Positions 1 through 9,976 are shown, counted from the first letter of the stretch. The stretch is 64,000 nt of DNA from JAVKBW01 sp040222995 (GCA_040222995.1 JAVKBW010000087.1:286682-350681), one strand, 5' to 3'. Translations and numbers: made by a program. Notes: generated by a model from the letters alone, not told the origin.

Positions 1-2179
1 GCCGACGGCGGACATCTTCGCGAAATCTTTGTCGAACAATTGGTATATTCGAAATGACGGATGCAGGAATCTCCCAGAGTGTGGACGTACCGATGCTTTG
101 CAATCTGTATTGGGTCTCGGTGTCGAATAGACACCGTTCTTCATTGAAAGAATCGCCGGACCGGAGTGTTTCCAAAACATTGCCGCCAACAAACCGGTTC
201 AATGTACCGCTTTCAACTATCCGGAGCAGGCGTCTGTTCCCCTCATTTTCTTCAACAAGACCCTTCTCGATGGTCACCATGGTCATGGCCGCGGCTATCC
301 GGTTGTGGACGGTCGACCCTAATCTGTCGCCAAACACCCATGTCGTGCGCAGCCAGGCACGCTTTCGGGTGTAGTCCTCGACAAGGAGTCGGTGACTGTA
401 TCGCGTGATGAACTCTGCGTACTGGGCGCCTGGAATGACCAGCACCTGAAGATAGCAGCTCGCTCGGTAGGTGGCATCGGATGCGCTATTTCTTAATATT
501 GGGATTTCTCCCAGTAAAGTCCCGGCGGGAAGCCTGATCGGCTTCAGTGATGTTGATGAAAGTGCCTCCGCATTTCCCGAAATGATGAGCAACAGATTAT
601 CAACCCTGTCGCCTTCACGCATTATGATTTCGTGCGGGTTGTATGTGCGGATGTCGCTGTTCAGCAGTATCTGCAGACGTCCCGGCGGCTGGTCCGGAAA
701 GTATCCCTTGAAAAAATCAAAGGCAATGCGGCGCAGATAGTCCCGGGACGCCGCAATCAACACGTCAGCCGAGCCGAACTCCGCACCCGAACCGATGAGC
801 CGCTCTTCATTGTTCAACGGTCGGTCTACATGCGAGAGCACGAGTTTATCCGACGGGTCTTCGGCAAAGTCATTGGCGGCCCCGTGAATCAAACCACCAC
901 CGATATCGATTTTCTTGAGATGCGCGAACTCTCGATAGGTTGCAGCAACGCTGTTGCGAGTTGCTGAGGATATTCCCGTGGCAACATCAGTGCTGGCTGC
1001 CATCTCGTCCAGAACCCGGTTCGATGAAATGTCAGCCAGGTGCGAGTAAGACTTATAACCCTGTGCGCCCAGTGCGCGAAACTGGAAGATTGTGGTTTCA
1101 AGTGGATGTGGCGACATTATCGGTCTCACCTCGAGACCGTCCAGATCGTTCCAGTCGTCTTGCTTAAGATCGACGATGTCGAAGCATGCACCGAATTCCC
1201 GCTCGTCCGCCGAAAGCAGCGCAGAAAACTTTTTGGTTACCGCGGCGCGGACCATGGGCACCGCGAAGTATTTCAGAGGATGGTCGGACTGCATCAGCGT
1301 CGTCAGGCCGGCAAAATGATCGTCATGGCCGTGGGTATGAAAGATGCCTTCGATTTCGTTCACACTGAGGCTGAGCGCGTGAAGAATTGCTTCCAGATTG
1401 GGCCCGGCATCAATCAGATAAAGCCGGCCCTGAAACGACAGCATGCTGCCCATACAGGGGCGATCTATGTCCCACCCATCGCCTTCGCCGGTATGGATGA
1501 CGGAAAAGTAGTCCCGCTCCACATTGTGCATCCCCAGCACATAGGCAGGCGCATAACTCTCGCCGCGCGCCAGGTTCAGATCAACCTCAACGAAGTCCTC
1601 GCCATACTCGATCCGGTATCGGTTGAGTCCCTGCCTGACAATAAACGCACCATCCCGGATTTCCGTCCGTCCTGCACCAATGGCAAGGCAATCCAGGAGA
1701 TCGTCAGTAGGCCGAATGCGGCCGAATGAGAAATGAAGCTTGATACGCATCATCTCGTCTGCGGCCGCGTTTCCGATACCGGTGGCAAGAAGCTCTTCCC
1801 GGGACGTCAGGCCGTAATTGCCGCGATGAATGTATTCAAGTTGTGCGGCTATCTGCTCCGGCAGCCCGATCAGCAATGGCTTTTGCCCGGTGTTGTTCGG
1901 ATGGCCCGGAAGCATCATTCCCTGCCTGTACAGCATCTGCAGGACCGGAAATTCGGCCAGGTTCGCAAAGGCGCCGCCCTGCAACATGATATCCGAAAGA
2001 AGTATAGCGTTTGGACCGGTCTCGAAGGGTACGCCGTCAATTTCGGAGGGTGAAATCAGGCCGCGCCTTATGAGATGTTTGACGACATCGGCTGGAGAGC
2101 CGCAAAGCAACCGCAAGCCGACGTCTTCAACCTCGACCCACTGAACCCCGACCGTGATATCGATCTTGGTGATGGTCAT
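1..2179 (-). CDS. MBL-fold hydrolase fused to cyclic nucleotide-binding domains (C-terminus off window)
   Basis: The frame is open from an ATG at 2179 through the left edge, so the protein is at least 726 residues and its end is missing. A metallo-beta-lactamase metal motif H-T-H-G-H-D-D-H lies at residues 281-288 (HxHxDH), inside a fold starting near residue 215. A cyclic nucleotide-binding-like module follows at about 495-575 (pattern EGD...SG...GT.LGE), and a second weaker one at about 640-720. The first ~210 residues are unassigned. MBL domains hydrolyse esters or reduce dioxygen; with cNMP modules attached, control by cAMP or cGMP is inferred. The divalent metal site looks intact. The substrate cannot be told. 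No other gene shares its strand closely except the small DUF3309 gene about 50 bp upstream. Confidence 0.85.
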   Translation of the reverse strand, partial: MTITKIDITVGVQWVEVEDVGLRLLCGSPADVVKHLIRRGLISPSEIDGVPFETGPNAILLSDIMLQGGAFANLAEFPVLQMLYRQGMMLPGHPNNTGQKPLLIGLPEQIAAQLEYIHRGNYGLTSREELLATGIGNAAADEMMRIKLHFSFGRIRPTDDLLDCLAIGAGRTEIRDGAFIVRQGLNRYRIEYGEDFVEVDLNLARGESYAPAYVLGMHNVERDYFSVIHTGEGDGWDIDRPCMGSMLSFQGRLYLIDAGPNLEAILHALSLSVNEIEGIFHTHGHDDHFAGLTTLMQSDHPLKYFAVPMVRAAVTKKFSALLSADEREFGACFDIVDLKQDDWNDLDGLEVRPIMSPHPLETTIFQFRALGAQGYKSYSHLADISSNRVLDEMAASTDVATGISSATRNSVAATYREFAHLKKIDIGGGLIHGAANDFAEDPSDKLVLSHVDRPLNNEERLIGSGAEFGSADVLIAASRDYLRRIAFDFFKGYFPDQPPGRLQILLNSDIRTYNPHEIIMREGDRVDNLLLIISGNAEALSSTSLKPIRLPAGTLLGEIPILRNSASDATYRASCYLQVLVIPGAQYAEFITRYSHRLLVEDYTRKRAWLRTTWVFGDRLGSTVHNRIAAAMTMVTIEKGLVEENEGNRRLLRIVESGTLNRFVGGNVLETLRSGDSFNEERCLFDTETQYRLQSIGTSTLWEIPASVISNIPIVRQRFREDVRRR

Positions 2180-2230
2180 GACTGAACCTGTCTTGTAGCG
2201 GTAATGCTCATGGAGATTGGTGCAGCCGGA

Positions 2231-2389
2231 CTAAATTCGGCCAAGCATCATCAGAACGACAACAATGACAAGGATGAGTACCAGTCCACCGCTAGGGTAG
2301 TACCCCCAACTGCTGCTGTGCGGCCAAGTCGGCAGGACGCCAACCAGGATCAACAGCAGAACGATAATTAGGATGGTGCTTATGGACAT
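2231..2389 (-). CDS. DUF3309 family small membrane peptide
   Basis: A 52-residue protein starting MSISTILIIVLLL. It has two hydrophobic stretches (residues about 4-20 and 36-50) separated by the family's signature PTWPHSSSWGYYPSGG loop. This is the usual length and layout of DUF3309, a family common in proteobacteria, often annotated next to stress genes and with no known function. The protein probably forms a helical hairpin in the inner membrane. It lies about 50 bp upstream of the MBL gene on the same strand and could be co-transcribed with it. Recognition rests on the motif and exact size; function is unknown. Confidence 0.85.
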   Translation of the reverse strand: MSISTILIIVLLLILVGVLPTWPHSSSWGYYPSGGLVLILVIVVVLMMLGRI

Positions 2390-3582
2390 TGCTTTTTCCT
2401 ACTTTTATGTGTTGTCGAGGAGTAGAGTCGCCAGTGCGACTGTGCTGCCTCGTAGGGAGGTACTGAATACCGACACGCATAAAAGCGCTGCTTCGGAGGC
2501 GGTGCCGGAGTCCGTGTTCGTGAGCAACTCGCTCGGCGGACGGTTTTCCGCGGAACGGCATCTAGGCGCCGCAGATGTCTTTGTGGCGGTAGCTGCCTGC
2601 AACCAGCCGGAAAGGAACGCTGAATCCTGCTCACGCTGTGAGCCGATACTGTCGGCCAGGCAGGCGCCCGGTTTCGCGACAGTCTGAGCGTCCTTAAAAT
2701 CAAAACAAGTTCACGTTCCACGAACGCAGATCCTCCAGAATGATTCGATAAAATTATGGGTTAAGTGCTGATTGCAGCCCCCATGCCCCAAGGCAGTTGA
2801 CGGGCTTCCATAGCGGCAATCTTATCAGGCAGCGTGTTGCAGGGGCAGGTTCGGAAATCACCTACGACGAGTGAAAAATGGTCACATAGCCTGCTACTGT
2901 TTGGGCCGGTTCTTCGGCGCGCTATTTCCTATTCATTGACTGGATCGATACTCTTTGACACCGAAAAAGCGTATTGCGATACCTCGGAACCAACTGGGAC
3001 GGGTAATGCGTCCTTTTGGTCAGGGATTGTACAGGCGGTGGTGCGGGGGACAGCGGCACACCTGCTTGCGCGATCCAAAAGGAGGCCAGATACCCACCCG
3101 TGCGGTAGAGCAGGAGTTGGGGCACGCCCGTCGCGTTACCGCCACTTTCCTTCCGATACTTGGATGGGGCGCCGTAATGACGGCGCAGCGGAGCCTGACG
3201 AGCGTTTCTCCTGAGCAATCCCAGTTAATCCCGAGGTATCGCAGCACGTTCACGTCAAATATCGAACGGCCCTGATACAGTTTGCACTTTAGCTACCGCC
3301 CGATACGGATTCATAGAGTCGGAATCTACTCAAATGCTGCAATTTGGTCACTTGCCGGTTCGGATTGGTTTTACGGATTTGCAGTCAACTACTGTTGCGG
3401 ACAATGATATTGAATAGGAAATCAGTGTCCCCTCACCAGACCCAACGAATGGATTGAGGTGGGTCGAAGGTTGCCAACGTCAGACCCGAAATCGGCACGC
3501 AATTGGACCTTCGCGGCTTAGTAGTATATGCTGTTTCAGGCTCGTTCTCATGTTGGAGCGTGCAACCGAAAGAAACCGGCAC
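2390..3582. other. 1.2-kb intergenic region without a credible gene
   Basis: Several short overlapping open frames occur here on both strands, but none has a ribosome-binding site, family resemblance or consistent codon use. The only structure seen is a pair of 25-bp inverted repeats at 2975 and 3243, listed separately. The region separates two divergently transcribed genes, so their promoters probably lie here. Confidence 0.5.
2975..3243. repeat. 269-bp element bounded by 25-bp imperfect inverted repeats
   Basis: The left arm begins TGCGATACCTCGG at 2975-2999. The right arm at 3219-3243 is its reverse complement with 22 of 25 bases matching. The interior is GC-richer than its flanks and has no convincing coding frame. 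The shape is that of a non-autonomous transposable element (MITE-like), but no target-site duplication is visible at the ends. Another copy would be needed to prove mobility. Confidence 0.5.
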
Positions 3583-6500
3583 ATGTCTGGCAAGCGTCCG
3601 TCACGGAATGCAACAGCCGATCCGAAAGCGAACAACCCACCCGACCAACAGGAGATTTTCCCCGTTGTCGGGATAGGCGCGTCGGCAGGCGGCCTTAGTG
3701 CCTGCAAGAAGTTTCTGAGTACGCTGCCGCCTGACACAGGCATGGCTTTCATTCTGGTCCAGCATCTCGATCCGACTCACAAAAGCATGATGGTCGACCT
3801 GCTGGCCGGATCGACCGCCATGCCCGTTCTCCAGGCAACCCATGGCATGAAGGTTCAGGCCAACCACTTCTACGTCATTCCGCCAGGCTATTATCTTGCC
3901 GTCCAGGATGGCGCCATGCATCTCTCGCTGCCCGGTGTTCGGCAGGGCACCCGCATGCCGTTCGATTTTCTTCTCAAATCTCTGGCCGAGGATTATGGAT
4001 CTCGGGTGATCTGTATTGTGCTGTCAGGTACCGGCGCCGACGGCAGTGTCGGGTTGAGGGCGGTTAGCGAAAGCGGCGGCCTTGTCATCGCACAGGATCC
4101 GGATGACGCCGCTTATGACGGAATGCCGCGAAGCGCTATAGCAACAGGGCTGGTGCAGATAGTGACGCCACTGGCGGCTATCGCCTCCGCCCTTCTCAAA
4201 CAGGGCGTTCAAGTCGATCCTGAATCAGGCAAGGGTGATTCACCGTCTGCTGACCAGAACCAATCCGGCTTACGCGGTATTATCGATCTTCTTCGCGCCG
4301 AAACTTCCCACAATTTCGCCCTCTATAAAACAGGCACGCTGGAACGACGGATTTTACGGCGCATGGGAATGGCAGGATGCGACGGCGATTTTGTTCGGTA
4401 TACGAGCCTATTGCAGAACCACCCCGCAGAACTGGATCTGTTGCGGAAATATCTGTTGATCCACGTCACCGGTTTTTTCCGGGATCCGGATGCCTTTGAG
4501 TTTCTCGCCGAGAATGTCATCCCCGACCTCATTGCGAACGCCACACCCGGTCAGCCACTCCGCATCTGGATTGCCGGATGCAGCACGGGTGAAGAAACCT
4601 ACTCGCTGGCGATTCTATTCCGGGAAAAAATGAGAGAGATGAACGCCAATATCAAGTTGCAGATTTTTGCATCGGATATCGACAAGGACGCGATTTCCCA
4701 GGCCAGGGAAGGCCTGTACCCCGCAGCAATTGCAAGCGATATCTCCCCGGCGCGCCTTGCCCGGTTCTTCTCGCTGGAAGACCTGGGTTACAGAGTTTTA
4801 CCGGAATTGCGCGATACCATACTGTTTGCGGCACAGGATTTGCTGGCCGATCCGCCCTTTTCGCGTCTTGATCTGGTTTCATGCCGGAACCTGCTGATCT
4901 ACCTGAAACCCGAAGCGCAGGCGCAAGTCGTTTCGCAGTTTCATTTCGCCCTGCGCCATGGCGGAATTCTGATGCTTGGCAGTTCCGAGACGATTGGCAA
5001 GGAAGACGACCGGTTTGGTGTCGTTTCCAAGCCGCACCGAATCTATCGCCACATCGGGCGCCGGCGCCCGGGAGAATTCGGTGTTGCGCTGACCACGGGT
5101 GACACCACCCGACCGCAAATCCGGCCCGTCTCCACGCCGGCGCCTTCACGCCAGGAAGTTCTTGCAGATCTCTGCCAGCGGCTTGTTCTCGAGAAGTTTG
5201 CGCCGGCGGCGATACTGGTGAACAGCAACAATGAATGTCTGTATACGCTGGGACCGACCGACCGATATCTGCATGTGGCGCCGGGATATCCAACGCATGA
5301 CGCGCTTGCCATGGTTCGCCGTGACTTGCGCATCAAGTTGCGCTCCGCCATCCAGCAGGCTAAGCAAAAGAACATTCGCGTCATGGTCGAGGTTGGCGGA
5401 GACAACCGGGTCGGCGAACCGGACCGTTTCAGTATCGCAGTAGAACCCATCCACAATGAAGGCGAGGACCTGCTGCTGATCGGCTTCCTTGATCGTCCCC
5501 GGCAGGATCCGGCCCGCAAGCTGCCGATACCGGATGAGGATTTGTCCAGAGTCGCGGAACTCGAACGCGAACTCGATGCGACGCGTACGGAACTGGAAGG
5601 CGCCATCCAGAACCTCGAAAACTCCAGCCAGGAACAGAAGTCCATCAATCAGGAAGCGCTGTCGATCAACGAGGAATACCAATCAACCAATGAGGAACTC
5701 GAAACATCGAAGGAAGAACTGCAATCGCTGAACGAAGAACTGACAGCCCTTAACAGCCAGTTGCACGAAACGCTGGAACGGCAGCGCACGACCACCGATG
5801 ACCTTCAAAACATCCTCTACAGCACGAATGTCGCAACACTGTTCCTCGATACCAACCTGTGCATCCGGTTTTTCACACCGGCGGCAAAAAAGCTTTTGAA
5901 TATTATTGCCGGCGACATCGGCCGGCCGATCGCCGATCTCAGCGCGACGGCAAGCGACCCGGAACTTCAACGGGATAGTCGGACCGTACTTGGAAACCAT
6001 ACAGTTCTGGAATGCGAGGTTCTCTTTCCTGACACTACCTGGTATTTGCGCCGCATTCTGCCATACCGAACAGAAAGCGCCGGTGTCGAAGGTGTGGTCA
6101 TCACTTTCAGCGACATTACCGAACGGAAGATTGTGGCTGAAACGCTGAACGCCGCGATGGTCAGGGCGGATCGGGCGAACATGGCGAAGACCCGGTTCCT
6201 CGCGGCGGCCAGCCACGACCTTCGTCAACCGCTGCAAACCTTTGCGCTGATTCAGGGCATATTGGCCCGAACCGTACAGGATGCGCCGGCACAGAAACTG
6301 ATAGCAAGGCTGGACGAGACGCTGGGCGCCATGTCCGGAATGCTGAACGCGTTGCTCGACATAAACGAGATTGAAGCCGGGACGCTATGCGCCAAAAAGC
6401 AGGATTTCCCGATTAACATCCTGATTGAGCGCATGCGGGATGAATTCGGCTATCATGCAAAAGCAAAGGGTTTGGCTTTTCATACTGTGCCGTGTGGCTT

Positions 6501-7989
6501 GATCGTTCACAGCGACCCGCGCCTGCTGGAGCAGATGATTCGCAATCTTCTCTCAAATGCATTGAAATACACCAGCAGCGGGAAAGTGTTGCTCGGATGC
6601 CGCCGCCGGGCGGAAACAGTGAGAATTGAGGTTCTCGATACCGGCATCGGGATCGACAAGAACCAGTTTTCGGCAATTTTCGAGGAGTACCATCAGATCG
6701 GAAACGATGCCCGGGAGCGGGAGCGCGGTCTCGGCCTCGGGCTCGCCATCGTGAAGCGTCTGGGGGAGTTATTGGATCATCCATTGGCGGTAAACTCGCT
6801 GCCGGAGACAGGGTCGGTTTTCGCTATTGACGTTCCCCGGGTATCGGATGGTGCGGCTGTGTCGGAGACCGTGCGTCGCGAGAAAGACATACCGCCGAAA
6901 GCACCCGCAACCGCCGCAACCGTGCTTGTTGTCGAGGACGACCCGGATGTGCGCGACCTGCTGGAATTTCTTCTTGAGAGCGAAGGATATCGTACGATTG
7001 CAGCAGCTACTGCCGACGATGCCATGGAACTCACGGCAACAGACCGGCCGGACATTATTCTGGCGGATTTCAACTTGCCGAGTGGTATGAACGGTCTTGA
7101 ACTGGTCGCAGCAATACAGAGTCGGGAAGACACGTTTATCCCTGCAATAATGCTGACCGGCGATATCTCAACGAAGACCTTGCGGCAGTTTGCTCAACAG
7201 AAATGCCATTACTTCAGCAAACCCATCAAATCCGGCGCGTTGCTTGAAAGCATTGCCTCTGTGCTGACGGCCGGAAGCGATATCGCCCTCTCTCAAGACG
7301 AATCGAAAGCGAAGCCTGGTATATCGGATTCACCGAAGGTCTATGTGGTGGACGACGATCCTGCGATCCGGGAAGCGATACGGGAAATTCTGGATATGGA
7401 AGGCTGGGCAATCGAGAGCTTTTCCAATTGCGAGGATTTTCTTGCTGCTTATCGGCCGAGCCCTAATGTCTGCCTGCTGATCGACAGCCGCTTGCCTGGT
7501 ATGCAGGGGATCGAATTGCTGCAAAAGCTAAGGGCCGAAGGCAGTAACATTCCCGCCATCATGATTACCGGCAACGGCGATGTCGGGACCGCGGTTCAGG
7601 CAATGAAGGCTGGCGCCCGGGATTTCATAGAGAAACCGATCGGCAGCAACAAACTGGTGAAATGCATCGACCGCGCGCTCGCGCAATCGCGTGACACAGC
7701 GGCTCTATCGGCCTGGCGGGAAAAGGCGGCGGACCGGGTTTCAAACCTTACGTCGCGCCAGCGGCAGATTATGGATCTGGTGCTGGCCGGTCACCCGAGC
7801 AAAAACATTGCTACCGATCTTGGCATCAGTCAGCGGACAGTCGAGAACCACCGCGCCGCAATCATGAAAAAGACCGGAACCAAATCCATACCGGCCTTGG
7901 CGCGGCTGGCTTCCGCCGCAATCGACAACCTGCCGGAAGGCCCCGTGACCGGGCCGCGGCAATGGAATGACCAGACCGCAGACTCATAA
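3583..7989 (+). CDS. CheB-CheR-PAS-histidine kinase-REC-REC-LuxR fusion protein
   Basis: A 1468-residue cytoplasmic signalling protein. A CheB methylesterase comes first, with triad Ser34 (in GASAGG), His61 and Asp153. A CheR methyltransferase follows (about 230-500, SAM motif AGCSTGEE at 331-338). Next are a long coiled coil rich in Glu and Asn (about 655-740), a PAS domain (740-850), a HisKA domain with His878 in ASHDLRQP, and a HATPase with N and G boxes to about 1085. Two receiver domains follow (Asp1162, Asp1301), then a LuxR-type HTH (about 1390-1455). The second REC plus HTH resembles a FixJ-type regulator. The frame is open from 3454, and 3550 and 3583 are alternative starts; 3583 is chosen because CheB homology begins just after it. 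A kinase and its DNA-binding output on one chain is unusual. Targets are unknown. Confidence 0.9.
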   Translation: MSGKRPSRNATADPKANNPPDQQEIFPVVGIGASAGGLSACKKFLSTLPPDTGMAFILVQHLDPTHKSMMVDLLAGSTAMPVLQATHGMKVQANHFYVIPPGYYLAVQDGAMHLSLPGVRQGTRMPFDFLLKSLAEDYGSRVICIVLSGTGADGSVGLRAVSESGGLVIAQDPDDAAYDGMPRSAIATGLVQIVTPLAAIASALLKQGVQVDPESGKGDSPSADQNQSGLRGIIDLLRAETSHNFALYKTGTLERRILRRMGMAGCDGDFVRYTSLLQNHPAELDLLRKYLLIHVTGFFRDPDAFEFLAENVIPDLIANATPGQPLRIWIAGCSTGEETYSLAILFREKMREMNANIKLQIFASDIDKDAISQAREGLYPAAIASDISPARLARFFSLEDLGYRVLPELRDTILFAAQDLLADPPFSRLDLVSCRNLLIYLKPEAQAQVVSQFHFALRHGGILMLGSSETIGKEDDRFGVVSKPHRIYRHIGRRRPGEFGVALTTGDTTRPQIRPVSTPAPSRQEVLADLCQRLVLEKFAPAAILVNSNNECLYTLGPTDRYLHVAPGYPTHDALAMVRRDLRIKLRSAIQQAKQKNIRVMVEVGGDNRVGEPDRFSIAVEPIHNEGEDLLLIGFLDRPRQDPARKLPIPDEDLSRVAELERELDATRTELEGAIQNLENSSQEQKSINQEALSINEEYQSTNEELETSKEELQSLNEELTALNSQLHETLERQRTTTDDLQNILYSTNVATLFLDTNLCIRFFTPAAKKLLNIIAGDIGRPIADLSATASDPELQRDSRTVLGNHTVLECEVLFPDTTWYLRRILPYRTESAGVEGVVITFSDITERKIVAETLNAAMVRADRANMAKTRFLAAASHDLRQPLQTFALIQGILARTVQDAPAQKLIARLDETLGAMSGMLNALLDINEIEAGTLCAKKQDFPINILIERMRDEFGYHAKAKGLAFHTVPCGLIVHSDPRLLEQMIRNLLSNALKYTSSGKVLLGCRRRAETVRIEVLDTGIGIDKNQFSAIFEEYHQIGNDARERERGLGLGLAIVKRLGELLDHPLAVNSLPETGSVFAIDVPRVSDGAAVSETVRREKDIPPKAPATAATVLVVEDDPDVRDLLEFLLESEGYRTIAAATADDAMELTATDRPDIILADFNLPSGMNGLELVAAIQSREDTFIPAIMLTGDISTKTLRQFAQQKCHYFSKPIKSGALLESIASVLTAGSDIALSQDESKAKPGISDSPKVYVVDDDPAIREAIREILDMEGWAIESFSNCEDFLAAYRPSPNVCLLIDSRLPGMQGIELLQKLRAEGSNIPAIMITGNGDVGTAVQAMKAGARDFIEKPIGSNKLVKCIDRALAQSRDTAALSAWREKAADRVSNLTSRQRQIMDLVLAGHPSKNIATDLGISQRTVENHRAAIMKKTGTKSIPALARLASAAIDNLPEGPVTGPRQWNDQTADS

Positions 7990-8057
7990 GCAAAGAGAGT
8001 TTTTGCTGACCGGTTCGGCGTGTCAAAGCCGGGAAATTCACCGGAGGCGATGCCTGT

Positions 8058-8117
8058 GCATCGGCAAGACGGATTGATGCCGCAGAGGCGGGCCGACCGG
8101 CCAGCCGATCCGGCCCG
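8058..8117. repeat. 60-bp dispersed intergenic repeat, copy 1
   Basis: The block starting GCATCGGCAAGACGGATTGA and ending CCGGCCCG recurs at 10432-10493 in the same orientation. The two copies differ at roughly eight positions including small indels. Both sit just downstream of the stop codon of a gene (about 70 bp here, 4 bp at the second copy). It is GC-rich with short internal palindromes, like REP-type sequences. Confidence 0.6.
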
Positions 8118-8446
8118 GGCTCGTTCATCTCGCAATGCATGTCCTTGTTAGGTAGTTTCCGAGTCTACTGCTGCATCTTGGCCGCGGCTATTGTCACTCT
8201 TGCCCTGAACAACTGCAGTCAACAGTCGTATTGCGTTGAAGGGGCGGCATTGGATGCGCAGCGATCACCGTGTTCTTGATCGCAATCCGGCCTGGTTTCG
8301 CTGGTGCGAGTACAGACTCGCCGACAGAGTCGGATCGTCAGGCACTTTCACCCTGCGCAATGATGTCCATTTCACCGCATATCGGGTTTTGGACACGAAG
8401 ATCGTGTCAGGCGAAATACCCAGAATCGCCACAAGGGAGGTTTGTT

Positions 8447-8629
8447 ATGGATGAGAACGACAACACGATGGAGGCTTCGGCTTACAGTTTGTATGTCAGT
8501 CCGTATCTGTTGAAGCCCTTGCGAACGATCACGCAGGCATACGAAGACCGGTATATCCGGAACAATACTTATGAAATGGCACGTCAACAAAACGAAAATC
8601 AGGCCCGCCTTGCATCCAAAGCATCATAG
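8447..8629 (+). CDS. Small hypothetical protein (60 aa)
   Basis: The ATG at 8447 is preceded at good spacing by a strong AAGGGAGG ribosome-binding site, which is the main reason to accept this gene. The product is 60 residues, soluble, with many polar residues (Asn, Gln, Glu) and a Tyr-rich centre (YSLYVSPYLL). It has no signal peptide or membrane helix. I do not recognise a family. A longer frame in the same phase starts at 8270 but has no ribosome-binding site and unlikely codon use upstream of 8447. Neighbours are the large signalling protein and the OmpA lipoprotein, both on the same strand but far apart. Confidence 0.6.
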   Translation: MDENDNTMEASAYSLYVSPYLLKPLRTITQAYEDRYIRNNTYEMARQQNENQARLASKAS

Positions 8630-9037
8630 ACAGTGGCTCGGCTTGTGGGCCTGATCTGATTGACTGCAGCCAGTCACAAATAGTGGGAATCGCGTCGATG
8701 GAACCGGTCTGCGGCGTCGCCACAGAGTGGTTCCGCAATCCGGCCCGGTCCCGGGTGGGTTGGCGCTGCCACCGATAAGCATGTACCGCTGTAAGTAGAT
8801 TCCGAAGCTACCACCGCAATGCAATCTGCTGGTAAGTTAGGAAACAGAACTGCAACAGTCTGTCCCATAGAATGTCGGGGTCGCAGCAGATAAAGACCCG
8901 TGTTCCCGGACACGTAGCGACCAGGCCTGAACATGAACTGCAGCACACATGCTGCTTATCTCTTTGTTGGCTTCCACCCGGTCGGCGAATAACCCCTTTC
9001 GGCGAAGAATCCGATACATTTTTGAAAGGATGTACAG
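8630..9037. other. 408-bp intergenic region with a repeat relic
   Basis: No gene is visible. It holds a 35-bp segment (8686-8720) shared with the MITE-like element at 53.7-54.0 kb. It also holds a stretch around 8781-8860 (GCATGTACCGCTGTAAGTAG onward) loosely resembling 8138-8220, suggesting an old local duplication. The promoter of the OmpA lipoprotein gene presumably lies near its right end. Confidence 0.45.
8686..8720 (+). repeat. Relic of the MITE right end
   Basis: This 35-bp segment, beginning GGAATCGCGTCGATGGAACC, matches the reverse complement of 53960-53994 at 33 of 35 positions. The bases just before it (CACAAATAGTG) look like a decayed version of the terminal inverted repeat found there (CACGTTTAGTC). 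It is read as a degraded copy of the same element in opposite orientation. Confidence 0.6.
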
Positions 9038-9934
9038 ATGAAATATCTGTCCCAGACGCAAAAGCTCGGCATACTTGCCGTATCGGCCATGGTCTTGAGT
9101 GCATGCGGAACGTCACATGTCCCGCAAGCAAACGAAACCGATTTTTCAGGCAATGATTTCAATCATGAACTGGCCAGAAACTACCGTGAATTTTCAAATT
9201 TCGAAGCGTACGAGATGCATGATTGGTCGGATGCAATTCTTTATGCCGACAAGGCACTGGCTTCGGCCAATGGCAATCCACCCTGGCCTGACGATATGAA
9301 ATCACGATCGATCGATGGCGATACGGAAAAGGCAGAACTGCGTGAAGCGCGCCGTCGCCTGGTCGCAGCGCTGGAAAACGGCGCAGCGCGCGCAGCACCG
9401 AAAAATACCGCCAGTGCGCAGTCCAATTTCGATTGCTGGGTCGAACAGCAGGAAGAAGGCTGGCAGGTAGCCGATATCGCCGCCTGCAAGGACGGGTTCT
9501 ACGCCGCAATGGCCGCGACCGATCTTGCAATGGCGCCTGAGCCGGTAGCGAAGGTTGAAGAACCAGTTGTACAGGTCGTGAAGGCCGCTCCGACAGAGCC
9601 GAAGCTACCGACCTATCTTGTATTCTTCGACTGGGACAAGTCAGAGATAACGTCTGAAGGATCCGTGATCATCGACGCGTTTATGAAACAGGTAAATGGC
9701 ACCGGTCGTACTATTCAAGTGAGCGGGTACACCGATACATCCGGAAGCAATGCATACAATATGAAGCTGTCTGAATCCCGGGCTGAGTCCGTCAAGAAAC
9801 TGTTGGTTACGCACGGTGTGCCGGCGGATACAATTACTATCCTTTCATTGGGCGAGGATGGAGAGCAGTTGATCGCCACCGAAGATGGCGTTCGTGAAGC
9901 ACGCAACCGTCGGGTCGGCGTCGACCTGATGTAG
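9038..9934 (+). CDS. OmpA-family outer-membrane lipoprotein
   Basis: A 298-residue protein. Residues 1-22 form a lipoprotein signal with lipobox LSAC, so Cys23 would be lipidated and the protein anchored in the outer membrane facing the periplasm. Residues ~25-185 are alpha-helical and charged, with two cysteines (CW and CKDG) that could pair. A proline/valine-rich linker follows, then an OmpA C-terminal peptidoglycan-binding domain from about 197 (FFDWDKSEIT, GYTDTSGS, the NxxLSxxRAxxV helix as NMKLSESRAESV, and RNRRV). The ATG has an AAAGGA box about 8 nt upstream. An intrinsic terminator follows the stop. Its likely role is to tether the envelope to peptidoglycan. The N-terminal part is of unknown function. 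Confidence 0.88.
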   Translation: MKYLSQTQKLGILAVSAMVLSACGTSHVPQANETDFSGNDFNHELARNYREFSNFEAYEMHDWSDAILYADKALASANGNPPWPDDMKSRSIDGDTEKAELREARRRLVAALENGAARAAPKNTASAQSNFDCWVEQQEEGWQVADIAACKDGFYAAMAATDLAMAPEPVAKVEEPVVQVVKAAPTEPKLPTYLVFFDWDKSEITSEGSVIIDAFMKQVNGTGRTIQVSGYTDTSGSNAYNMKLSESRAESVKKLLVTHGVPADTITILSLGEDGEQLIATEDGVREARNRRVGVDLM

Positions 9935-9976
9935 CATGGACCTGCAACAGAAACTAAATTCAACCGCCAGAACTCA

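Noticed and set aside
2834..3275. Several 75-126-codon frames on both strands
   Set aside because: They coincide with the inverted-repeat element and contradict each other; no codon bias or start signal.
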